A stretch of 6,316 nt of DNA from an uncultured bacterium (GTDB taxonomy: Bacteria > Patescibacteriota > Minisyncoccia > Phycocordibacterales > PALSA-1337), in assembly GCA_903905325.1 (NCBI GenBank), contig CAIVGA010000040.1:1-6316 (forward strand), in the 5' to 3' direction. Of this stretch, positions 1-4,880 are shown piece by piece. The position numbers and the translations under genes are program-made. The notes beneath the pieces were generated by a model. The model made no database searches. It had not been told where the DNA came from and worked only from the letters and a program-made list of their open reading frames with translations. Each line of letters starts with the position of its first letter. Within the stretch, counting starts at the first letter, position 1.

Positions 1-709
1 CTTTGTCAAATGCTTCACCGACCGCATCATCTCTCGTTTCGCCAATAATTTTATAAGAGAATGCAACTTTCCCATTTTTATTATCGTTTTTTTCGTTATT
101 ACTATCCTTGACTACATCGATACCGACTAGTTCCGTATGTCCGCCACTTATTAACATGGCTATACTAGGAAATGGCAACTTATGAAGTTTTTGCCAAGTT
201 CCATACGGTTTATCATCTTCCAGTAGGGAACCAATAATGTGTCCTTCCATATGATTTATAGGAATAACAGGAATTTTCCATAAAACTCCGAGTATTCGAG
301 CAAAAATAATTCCAACCCAAAGAGCTGGTTCTAGTCCAGGACCTTCGGTAACTGCAATTTGGTCAATATGCGGAATAGTTTTTAGGAATTCAATATTTTC
401 TAGGACAGATTTTATAAGATCTGGGTTTTGTGAGGTTAGATCCTGTACAAGCGAATCAATGTTTTCAGTCGACTTTACGACATTTTTGCTCTGGTTCCCA
501 ATTTCGTTCAGAAGTTTCTTTAGTAGAGGAATAAGGTTTTTTCCATGTTCACGTTTGGCCAGAGCGGGATAAACGCCACCAAATGCACTATGGAGGCTCG
601 CTTGAGAATGTACAAGGGAATTGATAACACGAATTTCATCGTTATGGCGTGTTTCTATAAGCGCTAGAGCGGTTTCGTCACATGATGTTTCTATGCCCAA
701 AATAATCAT
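1..709 (-). CDS. tsaD: tRNA N6-threonylcarbamoyladenosine synthase TsaD (partial, 3' end outside window)
   Basis: TsaD/Kae1/Qri7-family ATPase-fold protein that transfers the threonylcarbamoyl group to A37 of ANN-decoding tRNAs in the cytoplasm, normally working with TsaB and TsaE. The first 236 residues are present; the rest lies beyond the left edge. The start reads MIILGIETSCDET, the family signature. The metal-binding HMEGH motif is at residues 153-157 (H153, H157), SGGHT at 188-192 and DDAVGEAFDK at 227-236. Compared with E. coli TsaD (HMEGH at about residue 111), there are about 40 extra residues, mainly at 75-115 before the IAVTEGPGLEPALWVG segment, a form I associate with Parcubacteria. 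A second, Asn/Lys-rich insertion lies at about 200-216. The ATG at 709 has no Shine-Dalgarno sequence but sits 6 nt after a TATACT box, so the mRNA may be leaderless. It is divergent from the acyltransferase gene. Identification is secure. Confidence 0.96.
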   Translation of the reverse strand, partial: MIILGIETSCDETALALIETRHNDEIRVINSLVHSQASLHSAFGGVYPALAKREHGKNLIPLLKKLLNEIGNQSKNVVKSTENIDSLVQDLTSQNPDLIKSVLENIEFLKTIPHIDQIAVTEGPGLEPALWVGIIFARILGVLWKIPVIPINHMEGHIIGSLLEDDKPYGTWQKLHKLPFPSIAMLISGGHTELVGIDVVKDSNNEKNDNKNGKVAFSYKIIGETRDDAVGEAFDK

Positions 710-715
710 TTTGGC

Positions 716-721
716 AGTATA
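716..721 (-). promoter_or_regulatory. -10 box of tsaD, leaderless arrangement
   Basis: Read on the minus strand, TATACT is followed by six bases (GCCAAA) and then the tsaD ATG at 709. Standard -10 spacing would put the transcription start on or next to the A of the start codon. No convincing -35 hexamer was found 16-18 bp upstream. Confidence 0.5.
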
Positions 722-739
722 ACATAGCGTACGACGTGG

Positions 740-745
740 TATAAT
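740..745 (+). promoter_or_regulatory. -10 box of the acyltransferase gene
   Basis: A perfect TATAAT hexamer ends 9 nt before the ATG at 755, leaving room for an untranslated leader of only about 2-3 nt. There is no Shine-Dalgarno sequence between it and the start. A good -35 at 16-18 bp spacing is not visible; TTGGCA at 711-716 is too far away (23 bp). With the tsaD -10 box it forms a compact divergent promoter. Confidence 0.55.
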
Positions 746-754
746 TGGTTCGTT

Positions 755-1477
755 ATGAAATGGTATAGTTTTTCACCACTTTTATTACAAAAGTTGATCT
801 GGGTTCCAACCAGATTTTCATTATGGTTTTTTGGGCGACTCCAAATATCTGGCCTAGAAAATTTACCGAACACAAGGACCACGACGGATAAAAAGCAGAA
901 TGTTATTTTTGTTTGTAATCACGCTAGTGAACTAGATCCATTTTTTGTTCCAGCTTCCTTACCTTTTTTCTCTAGGTTTTCCCCGATGTTTTATACAACA
1001 AGAGAAAAAGAATTTTATAATTCTTCGGGGTGGCGTCAGGCATTTTATGGGGGAATGTTCTTTCGAGCGTGGGGTGGATATCCAGCATTCGTAGGATTTC
1101 GAGACTATGAGAAGTCTCTTTTGCGTCACATTTCTTTATTAGAAGATGGTGTAAATATGTGTGTATTTCCAGAAGGGCATATTACGCCGGATGGTACCAT
1201 CCAACCTGCCAAAGGCGGAGTTTCTTATTTGTCGATTCGAACAGGTGTACCAATTATTCCTGTCGCCATATCAGGTTCCTACAAAATTTCTCCTGGACGT
1301 TTTTTGACGAGAAAAAATAAAATGAAAGTAATTTTTGGTAAACCTATTTATCCTGATGAATTAAAAGCAGTTGTTGGTGTTGGAGATTTTTCATCTTATA
1401 AAATTATGTCTGATTATGTTATGCAAAAAATTGCAACACTTCTCTCAAGTTTCGTAAAAGCATCTTCATTAAAATAA
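755..1477 (+). CDS. PlsC-type 1-acyl-sn-glycerol-3-phosphate acyltransferase
   Basis: Lysophospholipid acyltransferase (LPLAT/AGPAT family) of 240 aa, the usual length for PlsC. It is expected to acylate 1-acylglycerol-3-phosphate to phosphatidic acid at the inner face of the membrane. The catalytic NHx4D motif is N55-H56...D61 (NHASELD). Motif II is around GGMFFRAWGG (99-108), motif III is FPEGH at 138-142, and motif IV is GVPIIPVAI at 164-172, following a KGGVSYLS segment. The hydrophobic N-terminus (residues 8-28) probably anchors the protein. The ATG at 755 is chosen because it follows TATAAT closely and the protein begins at the normal distance from NHx4D. The gene is divergent from tsaD and ends 11 bp from the end of the convergent kinase gene. 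The exact acyl acceptor cannot be told from sequence, so an alternative lyso-lipid acyltransferase is possible. Confidence 0.9.
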   Translation: MKWYSFSPLLLQKLIWVPTRFSLWFFGRLQISGLENLPNTRTTTDKKQNVIFVCNHASELDPFFVPASLPFFSRFSPMFYTTREKEFYNSSGWRQAFYGGMFFRAWGGYPAFVGFRDYEKSLLRHISLLEDGVNMCVFPEGHITPDGTIQPAKGGVSYLSIRTGVPIIPVAISGSYKISPGRFLTRKNKMKVIFGKPIYPDELKAVVGVGDFSSYKIMSDYVMQKIATLLSSFVKASSLK

Positions 1478-1488
1478 TGTTTTGCTTT

Positions 1489-3159
1489 TTAATAAGGCAA
1501 TGTTACTGTAACCTTTACTCCTCCACCTTGCTTGCGTGATGCTATAGATATACTTCCGCCATGAGCTTCTATAATTGCTTGTGCCATAGATAAACCAATA
1601 CCCATACCAGTTGGGTGAGCTAGTTGAGCCTGGCTACTTCTGTAAAAAAGTTCAGTAAATATTTTCTTCTTATCGTCAGATGAAAGTTCTGTACCTGTAT
1701 TTTCTACAGTTAAAGTAAATAGTTTCTCATCTGCATTGCCACCTATAGTGATGTATCCGTTTTCGATATTATATTTGACTGCGTTCTCAATAATTATAAA
1801 GACAACTTCTTGCATTCGGTCTTTGTCGATCGAAAGGAGTGGCCATGGTTGATGTTCAGACGAGATTGTGACAGTGATTTTTTTACGTTCAATATCTTTA
1901 TGTAACTCGGCCACAACATCCGTCACCATTTTTGTCATATTTGTCGCTGATTTTGTCAGAGTTTCTATGCCGGCCTTGAGAGCAGAAATACTCAAAAGGC
2001 TATTTATCAAGTGGTTGAGCCGTTCTACTGATTCACCCATGTCTTGCATAGCCTTTTTTATTTCTGGTGATACTGGGCCGTAAGTTTCATTCAAAAGTGC
2101 TTCAAGTTGCCATTTTATGCTAGTGATCGGCGTACGCAAATGATGCTGCGTAATCATGATAAACTGATTTTTGGTCTCATCAATCTTTTCTAATTCTAAG
2201 TGAGCATTGTGTTCTATTTCATAAGATTTTCTGATTTCACTAGTTTGTTCCGTGACCTTTTTTTCTAGATTAGCATTGAGATCTTTCAGCATACTTCTTT
2301 GTTCAGCTTCACGTAGAGCACCTCTGATTATCCAAGCTCCCAATGCAATAAAAACCGCGAAAACCGATACTCGTCCACCGAGTCCGAGCATGTCGCTAAC
2401 AAAAATATTTATTAATGCCAAAATCGCCATAAAAACCATCAAAATTTCTGTGGTTATGACACGCACATTCATTTGGTGATAACGGATTATCGAGTAGCCA
2501 ATTATTGATACCCAGATAATTCCAGCCGAAGGCCCGATCCATGCATAGTCGAACATGTTTAATTGCGGAAATATGCTGTTGAATATCAAAGTTGCAAGTG
2601 CACCAACAAGAAAACCTGTGATCAATACTAATACATGACGTTTTTCATCTTTGTCAGAGCGAGATTTGTAGGTCTTTATTAGCAAGGTAATGCTTGCTAT
2701 ATAACAAATTATGGTATATGAAAGATATGCAAGAGCGAGCCAACCATAAGACCATCCCCACATGATTCCTGTTGCAGATAATTTGTTTGCAATAGGTAAA
2801 CCTGCAACATTTGAAGTGTAAAATGTGAGATAGAAAAATATACCCAAGATTACAATGAGCAAAAACGTGAGACCTTTGCCCGCAGGACGATCACGGCGAA
2901 ATGAATCGATAAAATAAAGTAAAGAAGCAATAGATGTTGCACCAGAAAAGAAAATTATTTTTAACCCAGTAATTTGAACCGTATAATCTGTACTGAATAA
3001 TACATAGCCGACGCAAGCTGTATAAGCTGCAATGATAAGCATTGCAAAAGCAAATGCACGTGAAGAGAATTTTTTACTACCAAAGAATATTACCGCCGCC
3101 ATACTGACGATGAATATGACATTGATCCAGATAGGTATTGAGTAAGGGCTGATGAACAT
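1489..3159 (-). CDS. Polytopic membrane sensor histidine kinase (orphan)
   Basis: Two-component sensor kinase, 556 aa from the Met at 3159. Residues 8-280 hold about nine hydrophobic helices (near 8-26, 35-55, 66-84, 97-114, 132-160, 175-196, 206-226, 238-256, 263-280), like the N-terminal seven-helix region of many 7TM kinases plus two more helices. A charged, probably coiled-coil linker covers 281-325. The HisKA domain has the phospho-acceptor H339 in QHHLRTP (E of the usual HELRTP is H340). The HATPase_c domain has an N-box with N459 (IIENAVKY), a G1 box reading VENTG (N487 replaces the usual D), an F-box near IFTELFYR and a G2 box GMGIGL at 518-523. No response regulator is adjacent, so the partner and the signal are unknown. 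An upstream ATG at 3234 would add 25 residues. I prefer 3159 because TATAAT (3220-3215) lies inside that extension and the first helix starts naturally after MFISPYSIPIW. No Shine-Dalgarno sequence precedes either start. Confidence 0.92.
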   Translation of the reverse strand: MFISPYSIPIWINVIFIVSMAAVIFFGSKKFSSRAFAFAMLIIAAYTACVGYVLFSTDYTVQITGLKIIFFSGATSIASLLYFIDSFRRDRPAGKGLTFLLIVILGIFFYLTFYTSNVAGLPIANKLSATGIMWGWSYGWLALAYLSYTIICYIASITLLIKTYKSRSDKDEKRHVLVLITGFLVGALATLIFNSIFPQLNMFDYAWIGPSAGIIWVSIIGYSIIRYHQMNVRVITTEILMVFMAILALINIFVSDMLGLGGRVSVFAVFIALGAWIIRGALREAEQRSMLKDLNANLEKKVTEQTSEIRKSYEIEHNAHLELEKIDETKNQFIMITQHHLRTPITSIKWQLEALLNETYGPVSPEIKKAMQDMGESVERLNHLINSLLSISALKAGIETLTKSATNMTKMVTDVVAELHKDIERKKITVTISSEHQPWPLLSIDKDRMQEVVFIIIENAVKYNIENGYITIGGNADEKLFTLTVENTGTELSSDDKKKIFTELFYRSSQAQLAHPTGMGIGLSMAQAIIEAHGGSISIASRKQGGGVKVTVTLPY

Positions 3160-3214
3160 GGTGGTAATAGAGTGTGTAGTTTGAAATGAGAAGTTTGAGG
3201 CCAGCTTTGCAAAT

Positions 3215-3220
3215 ATTATA
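3215..3220 (-). promoter_or_regulatory. -10 box for the histidine kinase gene
   Basis: Read on the minus strand, this is a perfect TATAAT about 56 nt upstream of the ATG at 3159. It predicts a transcription start near 3208 and a leader of about 48 nt. The -35 region (near 3239-3244, TTCTGA) matches poorly. The box overlaps the 14-bp palindrome at 3218-3231. Confidence 0.45.
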
Positions 3221-3231
3221 ACATATGTTAT
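3218..3231. promoter_or_regulatory. 14-bp perfect palindrome, possible operator
   Basis: ATAACATATGTTAT is an exact inverted repeat with no spacer. It sits between the kinase gene and the T-box leader and overlaps the kinase -10 box by three bases. A dimeric repressor bound here could block kinase transcription and perhaps affect the T-box promoter downstream. It is AT-rich, so chance origin is possible; no regulator gene is seen nearby. Confidence 0.3.
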
Positions 3232-3254
3232 CATTTTTTCAGAAGTTATTTAAG

Positions 3255-3261
3255 TTATACA
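3255..3261 (+). promoter_or_regulatory. Possible -10 region of the T-box transcription unit
   Basis: TTATACA could act as a -10 element and would start the transcript near 3263-3268, just where the 5' arm of the putative Stem I begins. No recognisable -35 lies at 16-18 bp, so this assignment is weak and rests mostly on its position relative to the leader. Confidence 0.3.
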
Positions 3262-3449
3262 TAAAACCTTAGTTTGGGGTCTTCCGGATTTTATCTTGGA
3301 AGATTGGGCCCTGGACGCCAGTTGGTAACATTTGTGCGGGGATATGTCCTCGCTTGTGATATTCGGCAAGGTGATTTCTGCTTTTGTGGAAATTCGGTTT
3401 CCTCCGTAAACATGGGATAATTGATGTCGTCCGAAAGGAGCCTGAGTCA

Positions 3450-3491
3450 ATGAAAGACAAGCAAAATGTCGATAATTTTTTGCTTGAATAA
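3450..3491 (+). CDS. Possible 13-codon leader peptide inside the T-box RNA
   Basis: The ORF encodes MKDKQNVDNFLLE and is preceded by AAAGGAG (3434-3440) at 9-nt spacing, the best Shine-Dalgarno sequence in the window. It ends with TAA at 3489-3491, directly before the first base of the antiterminator (3492). Its codons run through Stem III, so a translating ribosome would melt that stem, and a terminating ribosome would cover the T-box bulge. It shows no run of any one amino acid that would mark a classical attenuator peptide. It may equally be a chance ORF in structured RNA, as the purine-rich AAAGGAG may belong to the fold (CCGAA overlaps it). Confidence 0.3.
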   Translation: MKDKQNVDNFLLE

Positions 3492-3525
3492 GTGAGGTGG
3501 CACCGCGGAAGAAGTCCGCCCTTAC
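3492..3525 (+). promoter_or_regulatory. T-box antiterminator with UGGC tRNA-acceptor bulge
   Basis: Lower helix GTGAGG (3492-3497) pairs with CCTTAC (3520-3525), six pairs including one G-T. The seven-base bulge TGGCACC is at 3498-3504. Upper helix GCGGA (3505-3509) pairs with TCCGC (3515-3519), with loop AGAAG. This reproduces the known T-box antiterminator. In this family the bulge UGGN pairs with the tRNA 3' end NCCA, so N = C predicts a tRNA with G at position 73. Confidence 0.88.
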
Positions 3526-3567
3526 ATCAGTACGCTATGCGCGTAGTGTTGTGTGGGCGGATTTTTT
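3515..3567 (+). terminator. T-box intrinsic terminator
   Basis: TCCGCCC (3515-3521) pairs with GGGCGGA (3555-3561), followed by six Ts at 3562-3567. Inside, ACA/TGT-type pairs continue the stem and TACGC pairs with GCGTA around a short loop, giving a long, nearly continuous hairpin. The 5' arm TCCGCCC is shared with the antiterminator, so the two structures exclude each other. Confidence 0.88.
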
Positions 3568-3575
3568 GTATCCGC

Positions 3576-3651
3576 GAAAACCAAACTAACAACAAGGCTA
3601 GATTCTATTAAGGACCGGCTTTGCATATCCCAAAGAAGGAGTGGTAGGAAG
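3576..3651 (+). promoter_or_regulatory. Untranslated region between T-box terminator and first gene, with RBS
   Basis: This spacer carries AAGGAG at 3636-3641, 10 nt before the ATG at 3652, and a second purine stretch AGGAAG at 3646-3651, 6 nt before an in-frame ATG at 3658. Either can serve initiation. The reading frame stays open upstream to 3553, but that part lies in the terminator, so an upstream start is unlikely. Confidence 0.55.
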
Positions 3652-4026
3652 ATGAAAATGAAGTTCAGGACAGTAGAGATCGAGTTTAGAAATCCAGAGT
3701 GGTATCAAGATAAGGCTGTGATTGATACCATTGCTACAAGTCTTGGTTCGAGTAAATCGAGGTCATCTAACAAGATTTGTAACTCTGCACTCAAGCCTTT
3801 TGGCACAAGGTTACTGATTCGGGTCTTCAAGACTTTGTATGCAATTCATGATGATTATATTGATTTCGCATACATAAATGATGATCTTGTATTATTGGCT
3901 CAGTACATTCTTGTAGTTTTAAAACATAGAGTTGGGCTCAATAAACATAAGAGTGCTTTTATTGACCGCCAACTTAACCCAAGAAATTCCACAATCAATA
4001 AAATGTTGAATATGGAGTCGGTATGA
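3652..4026 (+). CDS. Hypothetical protein, first gene of the T-box unit
   Basis: A 124-aa basic protein I do not recognise. It has no signal peptide. The segment DLVLLAQYILVVL (79-91) is hydrophobic but short for a membrane helix and looks more like a buried helix. Residues 30-45 are rich in Ser/Lys/Asn and may be a flexible loop (LGSSKSRSSNKIC). The C-terminal third is basic and Asn-rich. No catalytic motif, zinc site or DNA-binding signature is evident. The start at 3652 is supported by AAGGAG 10 nt upstream; ATG at 3658 would shorten it by two residues. It overlaps the next gene by ATGA, so the two are surely co-transcribed and probably translationally coupled. Control by a T-box suggests a role linked to amino-acid supply or tRNA charging, but nothing in the protein itself shows this. 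Confidence 0.7.
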   Translation: MKMKFRTVEIEFRNPEWYQDKAVIDTIATSLGSSKSRSSNKICNSALKPFGTRLLIRVFKTLYAIHDDYIDFAYINDDLVLLAQYILVVLKHRVGLNKHKSAFIDRQLNPRNSTINKMLNMESV

Positions 4027-4292
4027 GTGGACCAAATACTGGTACAGAAAGTGTCAGGGTATCGAGTTCATTCACTACCAAAGAACTTCGTTCTGTGGAC
4101 ACACACTTCCAAAGTATTTTGCCAACCGGTGGCTTGAAAGCAGAGGCTGGTAAAATATTTCACGAAGTCACAGTGATTGTTCACAGAGCTTATTCTGGCA
4201 GAGAAGTTGGTATTTATACTGATTGGATACCGATGTCAGAAAAAGATGTAGCCGAGTTCACGAAGGTTTTGTGTAGTGGTTTTACACAATAG
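4023..4292 (+). CDS. Hypothetical protein, second gene of the T-box unit
   Basis: An 89-aa soluble protein of unknown family. The first 15 residues are Ser/Thr/Gly-rich and likely disordered. The remainder alternates short hydrophobic strands (IFHEVTVIVHRAYSG, EVGIYTDWIPM) with a predicted helix (SEKDVAEFTKVLCSGF), as expected for a small alpha/beta domain. No known motif is seen. The ATG overlaps the TGA of the upstream gene (ATGA, 4023-4026), and GGAG at 4014-4017 provides a ribosome site 5 nt away, so translation is probably coupled. A strong terminator begins 36 bp after the TAA, closing the unit. The pair's size and 4-bp overlap recall many two-component modules such as toxin-antitoxin pairs, but there is no sequence evidence for that. 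Confidence 0.72.
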   Translation: MSGPNTGTESVRVSSSFTTKELRSVDTHFQSILPTGGLKAEAGKIFHEVTVIVHRAYSGREVGIYTDWIPMSEKDVAEFTKVLCSGFTQ

Positions 4293-4327
4293 GTTAAAGC
4301 CGAATTGCCATTAAGGTGTTAGTCATG

Positions 4328-4357
4328 CCGGTGTGTTTAATTACATACCGGTTTTTT
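4328..4357 (+). terminator. Intrinsic terminator of the T-box unit
   Basis: CCGGTGTGT (4328-4336) pairs with ACATACCGG (4343-4351) over nine pairs with one G-T, loop TTAATT, followed by six Ts (4352-4357). It separates the two hypothetical genes from the Nudix gene, which therefore needs its own promoter. Confidence 0.9.
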
Positions 4358-4402
4358 GTATAGTCACATGCTGATATGTTTTTAATTATCCTGAAATAAA
4401 GT

Positions 4403-4411
4403 TAGTATATA
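4403..4411 (+). promoter_or_regulatory. -10 region of the Nudix gene, start-proximal
   Basis: The stretch TAGTATATA contains two possible -10 hexamers, TAGTAT (7 nt before ATG) and TATATA (4 nt before ATG). The first would give a leaderless transcript. No clear -35 is seen. AGGG at 4411-4414 is too close to the ATG to be a functional Shine-Dalgarno sequence. Confidence 0.4.
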
Positions 4412-4415
4412 GGGC

Positions 4416-4841
4416 ATGCAAAAAGGACTTATTGTACATACGGTCATTTCTAACAGTGTTGATGAGGTGCTTATTCTTCATAGATCAAAAGAGAATGATA
4501 TTCTTCCGGGATATTGGGATATTCCAGGTGGTACGTTAGCAGACGGTGAAGATCCGGATGTTGGAGCGACGAGAGAGGTGAAAGAGGAAACTGGTCTCGA
4601 TGTATCAGGTTTAAAGTTATTTTTTCAGAAATCAAATGTTGATGTCTCAAAGAATAAACAGTTTGTAACCTTAGTATTTCATACCAAAATTTTCTATGGA
4701 AAAGTGGTAATAAATTTCTCCGAGCACGATGATTTTATTTGGATCAAACCTGCTGACATTGGTTTATATAAGGTTGTGGATTATATTCCAGATTGTTTGA
4801 TTGCTTATGATGCATTTAGTACAAAAGTACAAAACCAATAA
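4416..4841 (+). CDS. Nudix hydrolase
   Basis: A 141-aa Nudix-family pyrophosphohydrolase that cleaves a nucleoside diphosphate linked to another moiety, with divalent metal. The Nudix box GX5EX7REUXEEXGU is complete: G39, E45, then R53-E54-V55-K56-E57-E58-T59-G60-L61. E54, E57 and E58 are the expected metal ligands. The preceding LPGYWDIPGG (30-39) is typical of the ADP-ribose/MutT-like subfamilies. The length matches a single-domain Nudix protein. The substrate cannot be inferred from this sequence; MutT-like house-cleaning of oxidised or unusual nucleotides is one possibility. It starts at the first ATG after the -10 element. It lies 39 bp upstream of the S66 peptidase gene, which appears to have its own promoter, so the two may be only partly co-expressed. 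Confidence 0.93.
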   Translation: MQKGLIVHTVISNSVDEVLILHRSKENDILPGYWDIPGGTLADGEDPDVGATREVKEETGLDVSGLKLFFQKSNVDVSKNKQFVTLVFHTKIFYGKVVINFSEHDDFIWIKPADIGLYKVVDYIPDCLIAYDAFSTKVQNQ

Positions 4842-4845
4842 TACG

Positions 4846-4874
4846 TTGATTCTTTATTATAATTTTGTTATAAA
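4846..4874 (+). promoter_or_regulatory. Promoter of the S66 peptidase gene, leaderless
   Basis: TTGATT (4846-4851) and TATAAA (4869-4874) are separated by exactly 17 bp. The -10 box ends six bases before the ATG at 4881, so the predicted transcription start falls on the start codon. No Shine-Dalgarno sequence precedes the gene. This is the best complete promoter in the window. Confidence 0.65.
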
Positions 4875-4880
4875 TAAACA

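Larger units (their letters stand above)
3263..3567 (+). ncRNA. T-box riboswitch leader (tRNA-sensing, transcription-terminating type)
   Basis: T-box leaders bind a specific tRNA and read its charging state: uncharged tRNA stabilises an antiterminator and lets the downstream genes be transcribed. The 3' half is diagnostic. The antiterminator (3492-3525) holds the UGGCACC bulge and the GGTGGCACCGCGG core, and it competes with a terminator (3515-3567). Just upstream is Stem III: CAAGCAAAA (3458-3466) pairs with TTTTGCTTG (3478-3486). Before that, hairpin GGAAA-TTCGG-TTTCC (3388-3402) has a loop complementary to CCGAA at 3431-3435, an H-type pseudoknot in the place of Stem IIA/B. The 5' part is less standard: ACCTT (3266-3270) can pair with AAGGT (3368-3372), enclosing hairpins at 3280-3306 and 3336-3353. 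Canonical AGUA, AG-bulge and GNUG elements are not evident. The start boundary is approximate. It serves the two small genes at 3652-4292. Confidence 0.85.

Noticed and set aside
1469..1490. Bidirectional terminator between the convergent acyltransferase and kinase genes
   Set aside because: Only an all-A/T stem of about seven pairs with a long loop can be drawn; too weak to call.
1868..2479. Plus-strand open frames opposite the histidine kinase gene
   Set aside because: They lie entirely inside the strongly supported kinase gene on the other strand, show no family resemblance and lack ribosome sites.
3280..3353. tRNA-like fold in the GC-richer hairpin cluster
   Set aside because: No acceptor stem, TTCRA loop or CCA end fits; the hairpins are better explained as the 5' domain of the T-box leader.
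3250..3460. Minus-strand open frames across the T-box leader
   Set aside because: They overlap structured RNA on the plus strand, overlap each other in two frames and have no recognisable protein character.
3553..3651. Upstream GTG start extending the first T-box-unit gene to 157 aa
   Set aside because: The extension lies in the terminator hairpin and U-tract, while ATG at 3652 has a good Shine-Dalgarno sequence.
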